This document shows, piece after piece, positions 1-6,096 of a DNA stretch of 8,095 nt. The notes under the pieces were generated by a model, which had not been told where the DNA came from, ran no database searches, and worked only from the letters and a program-made list of their open reading frames with translations. The translations under genes and the position numbers were made by a program. Every line of letters starts with the position of its first letter. Position 1 is the first letter of the stretch. Source of the DNA: Nitrospirota bacterium (GTDB lineage Bacteria > Nitrospirota > Thermodesulfovibrionia > Thermodesulfovibrionales > JdFR-88). Location: the NCBI GenBank assembly GCA_021825785.1, contig JAKAGP010000059.1, positions 1-8,095 on the forward strand. Reading direction: 5' to 3'.

Positions 1-764
1 GCCTCAAGGCAGGCCTCAAGAAGGAGCTTTTCCGTAAAAGGGTCTCCGACCTGGACGTTGGGCTTTTTCTGCTCGGCATCGTCGGTGAATTCCTCGCTTG
101 CCATGGTGACCCCGTGTATGCCGTCACGCCCGGTCTTTGAGCCTACATATATGACGGGGTTTCCCGTCCCGGAGGCGGTCCCCTTGAATATCCTGTCTTT
201 TTTAACTATGCCCAGATTAAAGACGTTTACCAGGTTGTTTCCCGCGTAGCAGGGGTGGAAATATACCTCTCCGCCCACGGTTGGCACCCCGATGCAGTTC
301 CCATAACCGGCTATGCCGGAGACAACGCCCGAAAGCAGGCGGCGCTGAAGAGGGTCGTCAACCGGGCCGAACCTGAGGGAATTGAGGCTGGCCACCGGCC
401 TTGCGCCCATGGTGAATATATCTCTGAGTATTCCGCCCACTCCGGTTGCCGCCCCCTGGTAAGGCTCAATGAATGAGGGGTGGTTATGGGACTCCATCTT
501 GAATACGGCGCAAAGCCCTTCGCCGATGTCTATGACACCCGCGTTTTCGCCGGGCCCCTGCACCACCCATGGAGCGGAAGTAGGGAAATTTCTGAAATGG
601 AGCCTGGAGCTTTTGTAGGAGCAGTGCTCGCTCCACATGACCGAGAAGATGCCCAATTCGGTAAATGTGGGCGTCCGGCCAAGGATTTCGAGGATCTTGG
701 CGTACTCACTGGCCGTAAGGCCGTGTTCTTTTATAAGTGATTCGTTTATTTCCGGTTCTTTCAA
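1..764 (-). CDS. purL: Phosphoribosylformylglycinamidine synthase subunit PurL (N-terminal part, cut by window edge)
   Basis: Encodes the catalytic subunit that converts FGAR to FGAM in cytoplasmic purine biosynthesis, using ATP and ammonia supplied by a glutaminase partner. The reverse strand gives an uninterrupted frame of 254 codons to the left edge. Visible family signatures are [14 protein letters not shown] (about residues 38-51, with the conserved His47), KMESHNHPS (89-97, conserved His93 and His95), [13 protein letters not shown] (100-112), then [35 protein letters not shown] and [16 protein letters not shown]. The short N-terminus followed directly by the EHCSYK motif fits the small, multi-subunit form of PurL that works with PurQ and PurS, which are not in this window. 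Of roughly 740 residues expected, about one third is present. The start is TTG at 762-764, because no in-frame ATG precedes the conserved region. The Shine-Dalgarno sequence is weak (an AGG about 10 bases upstream). It lies downstream of the lipoprotein gene in the same direction but has its own promoter. Confidence 0.96.
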   Translation of the reverse strand, partial: MKEPEINESLIKEHGLTASEYAKILEILGRTPTFTELGIFSVMWSEHCSYKSSRLHFRNFPTSAPWVVQGPGENAGVIDIGEGLCAVFKMESHNHPSFIEPYQGAATGVGGILRDIFTMGARPVASLNSLRFGPVDDPLQRRLLSGVVSGIAGYGNCIGVPTVGGEVYFHPCYAGNNLVNVFNLGIVKKDRIFKGTASGTGNPVIYVGSKTGRDGIHGVTMASEEFTDDAEQKKPNVQVGDPFTEKLLLEACLE

Positions 765-803
765 TCGAGATGAACCTGCATTGAATCAAAATCAAAATCG
801 GGC

Positions 804-831
804 ATTAAATCAAATCACAGCCGGACGTCAA
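804..831 (-). promoter_or_regulatory. Predicted sigma70-type promoter for purL
   Basis: Read on the minus strand, TTGACG (826-831, five of six matches to the -35 consensus) is followed by a 16-base spacer and TTTAAT (804-809, five of six matches to the -10 consensus). Transcription would begin near 797, giving a leader of roughly 30 bases before the TTG start of purL. The 765-919 gap is otherwise AT-rich. I see no convincing intrinsic terminator for the preceding lipoprotein gene in it, and no PurR-type operator that I could name. Confidence 0.55.
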
Positions 832-919
832 AGCCAGACCAGAAAACCGGAAATGGCCCGTCCTCTAATTGGAAACCTCGTTTATTTTATCATAGCGGCA
901 GGCTTAAAAGTAAAGGTGC

Positions 920-1354
920 CTATTGCGGGTATATGAAGGGGCTCCCGGTAAGGACGGCACTGAATTTAAGCGGCTGCCCGGTAAGCTCGAAGACCGCCAT
1001 CCCTTGCTCACTGTCTTTTTTCCCGTTCTTGGTCCAAACGCCGTTCCATTCGACGTTCACGGTCACGCCCTTGTTGCTTACGTCAACCCATCTGGTTGTG
1101 AAGGTCAGCTTCACGGAATCGAACCTGCCCAGGTTGGGGGCTATTTCCTTATACCCCTTGTCCGTGCTGACCGCTTTTATCGCCGCAGCATCTTTTGCGG
1201 CATAGCCGCTCCTAAGCGCCTGGACGATAGTGTTTGACTTGTTGAAATAGACGGCCCCTTCAGGGACCGGTTTGATCTGTTTTTTTGAGCATCCGGCGGC
1301 CAGCGCCAGGACGCAGACAGGCAAAAAAAGTAAAAAAATTACAGAACGCCTCAT
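920..1354 (-). CDS. Small lipoprotein, possibly NTF2-like
   Basis: Predicted envelope lipoprotein of 144 residues, function unknown. The N-terminus has two arginines, a hydrophobic stretch (about 5-19) and a clear lipobox LAAGC (18-22), so the mature protein would begin at lipidated Cys22. The remaining 120 residues start with a helix containing AVYFNKSNTIVQALRSGYAAKD, then alternate beta-like stretches (VKLTFTTRWVDV, VTVNVEWNGVW, MAVFEL). This layout resembles small NTF2-like domains, but that is a weak fold-level guess. The start at 1352-1354 is chosen because AAGGG (1361-1365) lies 6 bases upstream and because it places the signal peptide at the N-terminus. A longer in-frame version from 1471 would add 39 arginine-rich residues that bury the signal sequence, and it starts inside an inverted repeat. 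It is the last gene of the cytochrome cluster, separated from the preceding gene by 162 bases containing that repeat. Confidence 0.8.
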   Translation of the reverse strand: MRRSVIFLLFLPVCVLALAAGCSKKQIKPVPEGAVYFNKSNTIVQALRSGYAAKDAAAIKAVSTDKGYKEIAPNLGRFDSVKLTFTTRWVDVSNKGVTVNVEWNGVWTKNGKKDSEQGMAVFELTGQPLKFSAVLTGSPFIYPQ

Positions 1355-1447
1355 TGGATTCCCTTGCCGAAGTCCTTTCAATTTTGTTTTTCCGGGGCCT
1401 GTTCTTCGGGTTTGCCTTTCGGGCTGCCGGCGGCGGACCCACCCTAA

Positions 1448-1516
1448 AACTCCGTATACATCATTATCCATAAGCGGGGCCTCCGGGTCAACTTCAGGCC
1501 CCGAAGTTACGGAGTT
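1448..1516. repeat. Nested inverted repeat between two exported-protein genes
   Basis: Two perfect inverted repeats are nested. The outer arms are AACTCCGTA (1448-1456) and TACGGAGTT (1508-1516). The inner arms are CGGGGCCT (1475-1482) and AGGCCCCG (1496-1503) with a 13-base loop. A third pair, AACTTC (1490-1495) and GAAGTT (1503-1508), shares sequence with the inner stem, so the two cannot form together. On the minus strand the structure begins immediately after the TAG of the small exported protein gene. Neither side has the T-run placement of a typical intrinsic terminator: the T6 at 1520-1525 is the complement of lysine codons. It could be an mRNA-stabilising or attenuating structure, or a dispersed element. 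Confidence 0.7.
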
Positions 1517-1894
1517 CTATTTTTTGGTGTCCGCTTTTTCCTTGGCCTTGAGGGAGAAGTCATACATGTCATGGCACATCCTGAGCCTTCTTGAATATAC
1601 CTTTTTTGCGCTCTCTTCCAGTCCGTCCAGCCTTAGTTTCAGAGCATCCGTGCGGCTGATACGGGATTTCAGCTGGCCTTTTGAAAGGGCCATGCTTGCC
1701 GTTGTCGCCGAGCAGACATCGTTGAATTGCTCTATCCATGCATTCTGCCCGGACGCGCCTGCCCCGTTCAGTTGCCCCGTATCAGAAGGATGCCCTGTGC
1801 CGGAGGATTGCCCTTCGGAAGATTGCCCCGCAGCGAAAGCGGCGACGCACAAAATTAAAACTGCTAAAAAGGCTGCCAGCATCATTTTTTTCAA
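1517..1894 (-). CDS. Small exported helical protein with two cysteines, cytochrome-cluster accessory
   Basis: Encodes 125 residues; I do not recognise a named family. Residues 1-22 form a signal peptide (two lysines, a hydrophobic core of about 4-20, AFAA near the likely cleavage site). Residues 23-51 are a flexible Gly/Ser/Gln-rich linker with imperfect GQSS repeats. Residues 52-125 are strongly helical and charged. Two cysteines remain in the mature protein: Cys61 and Cys107 (in MCHD). There is no CXXCH heme site. The cysteines lie near opposite ends of what could be a helical hairpin, so a periplasmic disulfide is plausible. The start is TTG (1892-1894) rather than the ATG nine bases later, because a strong GGAGGT lies 8 bases before the TTG. 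That ribosome site overlaps the stop codon of the upstream cytochrome, so translation is probably coupled. Its role is unknown; location suggests support of the cytochromes. Confidence 0.8.
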   Translation of the reverse strand: MKKMMLAAFLAVLILCVAAFAAGQSSEGQSSGTGHPSDTGQLNGAGASGQNAWIEQFNDVCSATTASMALSKGQLKSRISRTDALKLRLDGLEESAKKVYSRRLRMCHDMYDFSLKAKEKADTKK

Positions 1895-1900
1895 AAAAGA

Positions 1901-2728
1901 TTACCTCCAGTTTGTCATGCCGAGATGGCATCTGCTGCAGTCCTTCAGGGGAAATGCGACCTTGCCGTGGCAGACGCCGCAGAACTTTCCCTTGAAATAA
2001 GACTCCATTCTGTTTTGCTCCTCTGTCCTGTTTTTGATATCGAATATGTCCGGATGGCAATTGTTGCAATCAAGCCACCGGTTATGGGCCTTGTGCGGGA
2101 ATACAGCCGAGGGGACATAATCCCATGCGGCTCTGATCGTGATGGCCTGGTTGAACTGGAATTTCTCCGGCTTGGCTGTAAGATAATCTGCAGGTTTTAT
2201 ATAATTTTCTTCCATTGCCAGGTTCCAGTCTATTCGGTTGCCGTGCTCCGTGGTGGGCAGCCCGCTTGTTTTTTTTGCGAATTCCTTTTCATCGGGTCCC
2301 GCTCCTCCTTTATGGCAGCGTCCGCAGTTTTCAATCCCGAACGCGGTCTTGCCGTTGTGGCAGGCCCCGCAATATTTCCCTTCCACGTTGTCTTCCATTG
2401 TTATCCCGGTCGTGCCGGCCTTGAAATTGATCTGCAGTTCGAAGTGGCATACCCTGCAGGTGTAACGGAGCCGGTGCACCCAGTGCGAGAAGATGACCGG
2501 TTTGGCCCCCTCTGGCTTCATTATTATATTTCCGTATGACTGGGCAGGGGGGTCGGCCGCGAAGTTGAAGTTTTGAGGGCCCATCATGGCAAAGGCGCGC
2601 GAAAAGAAAAGTAAAAGGAGCAAAAAACCCGCCAGCGCCGCCCATGTCCGCCTGCCTGCGGACGATGTGTGACGGCAAGGACGGGTCTTTGTTTTTACTG
2701 GGAGGTGGATTGGTGGCACCGATCGCAT
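1901..2728 (-). CDS. Periplasmic hexaheme c-type cytochrome, double c7-like triheme modules (second paralog)
   Basis: Probable periplasmic electron carrier. Numbered from ATG 2726-2728 it has 275 residues. It carries six CXXCH heme sites: CRVCH (91-95), CGACH (120-124), CGRCH (135-139), CNNCH (221-225), CGVCH (250-254) and CSRCH (264-268). They form two triheme modules, each opened by an HxxxH pair (FSHWVH 80-85, FPHKAH 210-215), as in c7-type triheme domains. A linker with GNRIDW joins them. The mature part holds only five non-motif histidines for six hemes. A hydrophobic segment (29-42) ending SRAFA at residue 47 is the likely signal peptide. The start is uncertain: no ATG, GTG or TTG lies between the previous gene's stop and the signal core, so translation must begin inside the preceding cytochrome gene (ATG 2728, GTG 2719 or ATG 2770). 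None has a good Shine-Dalgarno sequence, which suggests translational coupling. The overlap is 34 bases with the chosen start. Confidence 0.9.
   Translation of the reverse strand: MRSVPPIHLPVKTKTRPCRHTSSAGRRTWAALAGFLLLLLFFSRAFAMMGPQNFNFAADPPAQSYGNIIMKPEGAKPVIFSHWVHRLRYTCRVCHFELQINFKAGTTGITMEDNVEGKYCGACHNGKTAFGIENCGRCHKGGAGPDEKEFAKKTSGLPTTEHGNRIDWNLAMEENYIKPADYLTAKPEKFQFNQAITIRAAWDYVPSAVFPHKAHNRWLDCNNCHPDIFDIKNRTEEQNRMESYFKGKFCGVCHGKVAFPLKDCSRCHLGMTNWR
1903..1908 (-). promoter_or_regulatory. Ribosome binding site deciding a TTG start
   Basis: GGAGGT on the minus strand is 8 bases upstream of TTG at 1892-1894 and 17 bases from the next in-frame ATG. This favours TTG as the start of the small exported protein. 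The site overlaps the last sense codon and stop of the upstream cytochrome gene. Confidence 0.75.
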
Positions 2729-3522
2729 TCTATGAGCGGAAAGGCGACCTTCCCGTGGCAGGCACCGCAATATTCACCGTTGAAGTTATCTGTCATGGAC
2801 ATCTCGTCTCCGCCTTTTTCTATGCTGAATATTTCAGGATGGCAAAGTTCGCAGCCGCTCCAGTCCATATGCTTCTTATGCGAGAATATGACCTTCGGCA
2901 TCCCTTTTATTTTTGGTATTATGGCGTCATCGGAGGGTATGGGGAAATCCGGCCTCCTTGCGGAAACGCCGTTTATGAAATCGATCAGATGGATTTTCCC
3001 TTCGGCCTCCGCCTTTTCCCAATCGATGCCGTTTCCGAATCTTTCTTTGGGGAAACCCGCTGTGAACGAATAGAAATCGTAATCCTGATCCGGTTGTTTG
3101 CCATCCGAGTGGCATTTGTCGCAGCGTCCTGCCTCTTGGGCCGAAATCCAGCCGCGTGTGGAGCGGGACGGCTCGCATGCCTTGAAGACCGGTTTTCCCC
3201 TGAAGAGCATCTTGCCATTGTGGCAGGTGCCGCAATAAAAACCCTTCTCGTTGTCCCTGGCCGTTATTCCAGTTCCTCCCGCCTTCATGGCAAAGCCCAC
3301 ATCCACGTGGCAGAGCCTGCAGGTATAGATAGACCGGTGCAGCCAGTGTGGATATACAACAGCGGCCAGCCCGTTGTATTCAGAGTAGTTGTTTATGATA
3401 ATGGTGCCGTATTCTTCGGGGAGCGGCCTTCTTTTCTTTATCCCGTCGCCGTGCTGCGCAAACACGGTCCCGGAGGCCAGGAAAAAGACGATCAATGGCA
3501 ATGGCCATAGCAGCTTTTTCAT
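2695..3522 (-). CDS. Periplasmic hexaheme c-type cytochrome, double c7-like triheme modules (first paralog)
   Basis: Probable periplasmic electron-transfer protein of 275 residues and first gene of the cluster. The signal peptide is residues 1-22 (two lysines, hydrophobic core, TVFA before Gln23). Six heme sites are visible: CRLCH (68-72), CGTCH (97-101), CDKCH (134-138), CELCH (224-228), CGACH (252-256) and CDRCH (266-270). The HxxxH pairs YPHWLH (57-62) and FSHKKH (213-218) open each triheme module. It aligns along its whole length with the downstream cytochrome, including the YGTIII region, the GNGIDW linker (163-168) and the CHGKVAFPL block (255-263), so the two arose by tandem duplication. 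Its first module is about 22 residues longer between hemes 2 and 3 and carries an extra Cys116 there. The ATG start is clear from the signal peptide. There is no Shine-Dalgarno sequence, and the predicted promoter is very close. The electron-transfer partners are not shown by the sequence. Confidence 0.93.
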   Translation of the reverse strand: MKKLLWPLPLIVFFLASGTVFAQHGDGIKKRRPLPEEYGTIIINNYSEYNGLAAVVYPHWLHRSIYTCRLCHVDVGFAMKAGGTGITARDNEKGFYCGTCHNGKMLFRGKPVFKACEPSRSTRGWISAQEAGRCDKCHSDGKQPDQDYDFYSFTAGFPKERFGNGIDWEKAEAEGKIHLIDFINGVSARRPDFPIPSDDAIIPKIKGMPKVIFSHKKHMDWSGCELCHPEIFSIEKGGDEMSMTDNFNGEYCGACHGKVAFPLIECDRCHQSTSQ

Positions 3523-3533
3523 ATTTCAAGGTG

Positions 3534-3562
3534 AGTATACACCGAAGGGGATGCTGATTCAA
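3534..3562 (-). promoter_or_regulatory. Predicted sigma70-type promoter of the cytochrome cluster, possibly giving a leaderless mRNA
   Basis: On the minus strand TTGAAT (3557-3562, four of six matches to -35) is followed by exactly 17 bases and TATACT (3534-3539, five of six matches to -10). Only 11 bases separate the -10 box from the cytochrome ATG at 3522. Initiation 7-8 bases after the box would therefore leave a leader of about 3-5 bases. This agrees with the lack of a ribosome binding site before that ATG. The rest of the 3523-3645 divergent gap shows TATATT boxes on the plus strand (3573-3578 and 3620-3625), but no paired -35 element for the plus-strand gene. Confidence 0.5.
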
Positions 3563-3633
3563 GCAAAAAAGTTATATTCGAAAAAAGATTTTCTGCCGGG
3601 GCCGCCGCGTCTGTTATCCTATATTAAAGGGGC

Positions 3634-3639
3634 GGGAGG
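3634..3639 (+). promoter_or_regulatory. Ribosome binding site deciding a TTG start for the PhoU-like gene
   Basis: GGGAGG lies 6 bases before TTG at 3646-3648. No ATG or GTG competes at this spacing, so this site fixes the N-terminus as MEPKET. Confidence 0.7.
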
Positions 3640-3645
3640 CTGATT

Positions 3646-4236
3646 TTGGAGCCCAAAGAGACGGTAAGCGGCATTTACGAGCTGCTCATGAAGGTCATTG
3701 ATGCGGTAGAGTTCGAACAGAAAAGCTCGCTCCACTCGCGCACTGTCTTCCTGGATGAGGCGAACCGGATCATCCGCGATGTTCGCAGACGCCAGCCCGG
3801 CCTGGTTCTAAAGCTGCTGGAAACCGGGGAGAAAGACCCCTCATTCCTTAAGTATACCTCCGTTCCGGGACATATCGAGAGGATATGCGAATATATGGAG
3901 AATATTAACAGAGCGCTCAGGGCCTTGTGCACGGAGGGGGTCCGCTTCAGCGACAAGGCGATGGACGAGGTCAATTATCTGTTCGTGGAGCTGAAGGGCA
4001 TACTCGTGAGCACATCCGGCACTCTTTCGTCCGGAGACCTCGCGCTGGCCGGGCGTGTAAAACAGGCGGAGCTTGTTTTCTCTGAAAGCGCACGGAAGTT
4101 TGTGTTGCGCCACGGTGAGCGCATCGCGGAAGGGATATGCCTGCCAAGGGCGTCTTCTCTTTATATGGATATACTTGATTCCTTCAGGGCCATCGCCTGG
4201 CATTCAAAGGAAATTGCCCAGGAACTGCTGGGGTGA
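3646..4236 (+). CDS. PhoU-like helical protein
   Basis: Cytoplasmic protein of 196 residues, apparently all-helical, with no signal peptide or membrane segment. Two halves each end in a motif resembling the PhoU helix signature (consensus like ERIGDHxxNIA): HIERICEYMENIN at about 76-88 and DILDSFRAIAWHSKEIA at about 175-191. A PhoU-type repeat layout is therefore likely. The acidic metal-binding residues of classical PhoU are only partly kept: ERICEY replaces ERIGDH, and the second copy has AWHS. It may therefore not bind the usual iron or zinc cluster. Classical PhoU proteins regulate Pst phosphate uptake; related stand-alone proteins accompany other phosphate transporters. No pst or pit gene is in the window, so the partner is unknown. 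The gene is divergent from the cytochromes, and its end faces the membrane-protein gene with only 18 bases between. No terminator is evident there. Confidence 0.65.
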   Translation: MEPKETVSGIYELLMKVIDAVEFEQKSSLHSRTVFLDEANRIIRDVRRRQPGLVLKLLETGEKDPSFLKYTSVPGHIERICEYMENINRALRALCTEGVRFSDKAMDEVNYLFVELKGILVSTSGTLSSGDLALAGRVKQAELVFSESARKFVLRHGERIAEGICLPRASSLYMDILDSFRAIAWHSKEIAQELLG

Positions 4237-4254
4237 ACTCTGAGAGAAGAAGCT

Positions 4255-6096
4255 TTACCCGCCCGCGGGGGAAGGGGAGGCAGCATTCCGGGGATAGTAA
4301 TTGAAAAGGGTGCTTATTTTGTCCCTGACCCATGAAGGGTACATAGAGTAAAGCTGCTGCGCCTGCTGCGTGTAACCAAGAGCCTCTAAAGCATCTGCCT
4401 TGTTTATAACGAAAATGGGGTTCCCGCCCGCAAAACCAAGTATATTTTCAACCTCTACTATCTCTTTTAAAACATCTTTTTTATCCATCCCGTATTTCTG
4501 GATGATGTCCCGGTTCCCGCTGGCATTTCTTACGAATACAGCCTGGTTGTTTTTCAGGAAAACGAGTTTCCATTGCGGGTCGTTTATAAGGGAAACCGGA
4601 AGCGGCACCACATACCCGGATTCCCTGAAGACCACGGGCACAAGTATGAAATTGATGTGGAAGGCATCGAGGTACCCCTGCCATCCGGGATAGCTTTTTA
4701 ATATAGAGTCGGCCACATTGTTTACACTATTGTTCAGTGCCCGGCCGTCAATAAAGACTTTGTATTTGGGGTAAATATCCCATATCAGAAAACCGCCCCA
4801 TGTATAAAAATTGTACATCGGCGGAGCAATATTGGTTTTTTTAAGGAATCTGTCGGCGCTTTCCGGGTACCACGGCGAGATCCACTGGTTTGTTATACGC
4901 GGCTTCAGTGCCCATGACATGGGCCCGGATATATAAGCAGTGCACCATATTGTCGTGATGGTCAGGACAGCAGCAAAGAAGACCGTAACCTTTTTGAAAT
5001 TCTTCAGCTCCAGCAGGCTTTTACCGTAATAAAAAGAGAGTACGACAATGGAGAACATCAGCCCCCTGGCGTAATAATTGGCAAAGAAAGAGACGAAAAT
5101 TACCGTGAAAAGCTCAGGCAGGTCCATATCTTTTTTCATCCAGTACTTGACCGCAAGAAGGATGAGCAGGAGCGCGGTGAAAGCCCAGTAGAAAAGGAGC
5201 CAGTGGTAGTACAGCTGCTTGTAAAAATAGATAAGGGGCCTGAACTCGAGGACCACGTTCTCAACCCATTGGCCGCCGGTCCGGAGCCCCACGCTGTGCT
5301 GTATGTCGGTAAAGAACCTGCTCGCAAGACCAAACAGATAGTTGTAGCTCAGGGTAAAGCCATTGGGGTTAAGCCCGGAGGCAAGAATGGCCGCTAACGC
5401 GCCCCAAAACAGCAGATAATTGGGTTTTACGGCAGCGCCCCTGAGCCTCTGATAACCCCACTTGGCCGTCTCGCCGAACACATACAGCAGGATTATCACT
5501 ATACCCACAATGAACCCGGCATGGACGTTTGCCCAGAAAGCCATTAAAAAAGCAAGCAGGACCGCGGAAACCCTGTTTTTCCGCCGTATCCCTTCCAGCA
5601 GTATTAAGGCAATAATGGAAATCAGGAAAGAAATGCCCTGCGGTCTTTCATATGTGTAGAAAAGCATGATGGCGGTAAGCAGCGCGCCGAAGGCGGAGGA
5701 GGCAAGGGCCATCCAGGGCTTTAGGCCTTTTTTTACGAGCCAGACATATATGAAAAACATGGGAAGGACTATGAGGAGGCCGCGGAAAAAGCCGACGCCT
5801 TCGTAACCATCAAGCATATATGCGCTGTAGAACATGACCTGCCCAAGCCATTCGGCTTTCAGTCCCTGTTTTTCATTTTTCGGCAGCGGATTGGGGGACG
5901 TGTATGAGAACGGGTCCGAATTGGGCAGCGATCTGGTTTCCAGCGTGTGCTGCCCCGTTTTAAGGTGCCACCACAGGTCCGGGTCGTTCAAGGCAAAATT
6001 GGTGGTTATGCCAAAGACCCAGGCAAAAAAAAGCAGGGCCAGAATATGCCAGGCCCATTTCCCCATCCTACTGTTTTGTGCGGCCGTAGATGTCAT
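4255..6096 (-). CDS. Polytopic membrane protein, putative GT-C-type glycosyltransferase
   Basis: Integral membrane protein of 613 residues, with many hydrophobic segments over roughly residues 14-400 and a soluble C-terminal region after that. Directly after the first membrane segment comes NDPDLWWHLKTG (37-48). An acidic pair in the first extracytoplasmic loop is the hallmark of GT-C enzymes, which use polyprenyl-phosphate sugars. About residue 430-450 lies a block NFYTWGGFLIW followed by VFIDGR, and then INFILVP and WKLVF. This arrangement, as I recall it, occurs in uncharacterised bacterial membrane proteins of this type. The C-terminus holds a short helical, TPR-like stretch (ADALEALGYTQQAQQL). 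The GT-C assignment is inferred from motif and neighbours, not proven. The start is ambiguous: ATG 6096 overlaps manC by 29 bases, while ATG 6066 starts one base after the manC stop and would remove ten polar residues. Neither has a clear Shine-Dalgarno sequence, so coupled translation from manC is likely. Confidence 0.75.
   Translation of the reverse strand: MTSTAAQNSRMGKWAWHILALLFFAWVFGITTNFALNDPDLWWHLKTGQHTLETRSLPNSDPFSYTSPNPLPKNEKQGLKAEWLGQVMFYSAYMLDGYEGVGFFRGLLIVLPMFFIYVWLVKKGLKPWMALASSAFGALLTAIMLFYTYERPQGISFLISIIALILLEGIRRKNRVSAVLLAFLMAFWANVHAGFIVGIVIILLYVFGETAKWGYQRLRGAAVKPNYLLFWGALAAILASGLNPNGFTLSYNYLFGLASRFFTDIQHSVGLRTGGQWVENVVLEFRPLIYFYKQLYYHWLLFYWAFTALLLILLAVKYWMKKDMDLPELFTVIFVSFFANYYARGLMFSIVVLSFYYGKSLLELKNFKKVTVFFAAVLTITTIWCTAYISGPMSWALKPRITNQWISPWYPESADRFLKKTNIAPPMYNFYTWGGFLIWDIYPKYKVFIDGRALNNSVNNVADSILKSYPGWQGYLDAFHINFILVPVVFRESGYVVPLPVSLINDPQWKLVFLKNNQAVFVRNASGNRDIIQKYGMDKKDVLKEIVEVENILGFAGGNPIFVINKADALEALGYTQQAQQLYSMYPSWVRDKISTLFNYYPRNAASPSPAGG

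Noticed and set aside
761..781. A six-codon open frame on the minus strand just before purL (ATG at 779-781), whose TGA overlaps the TTG start.
   Set aside because: It has no ribosome binding site and no purine-related or repetitive codon pattern that would suggest a leader peptide. Chance is the simplest explanation.
1355..1471. An N-terminal extension of the lipoprotein gene starting at ATG 1471.
   Set aside because: It would bury the lipobox signal peptide behind 39 arginine-rich residues and start inside an inverted repeat. The internal ATG has a proper Shine-Dalgarno sequence.
1508..1525. A possible plus-strand intrinsic terminator: the outer repeat arm followed by T6.
   Set aside because: The stem would enclose a loop of about 50 bases. 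The T-run is the complement of lysine codons in the minus-strand gene, and no plus-strand gene ends here.
2644..3510. A long open frame (288 codons) on the plus strand opposite the first cytochrome, with similar plus-strand frames at 1272-2000 and 1925-2539.
   Set aside because: They are antisense to genes with clear signal peptides and heme motifs. The plus-strand translations show no coherent domain pattern, and the openness is a by-product of codon use on the coding strand.
4237..4270. The palindrome CCCGCGGG (4262-4269) near the convergent gene ends, considered as a bidirectional terminator.
   Set aside because: The palindrome lies within the coding end of the membrane-protein gene, has no loop and is not followed by a T-run in either direction.
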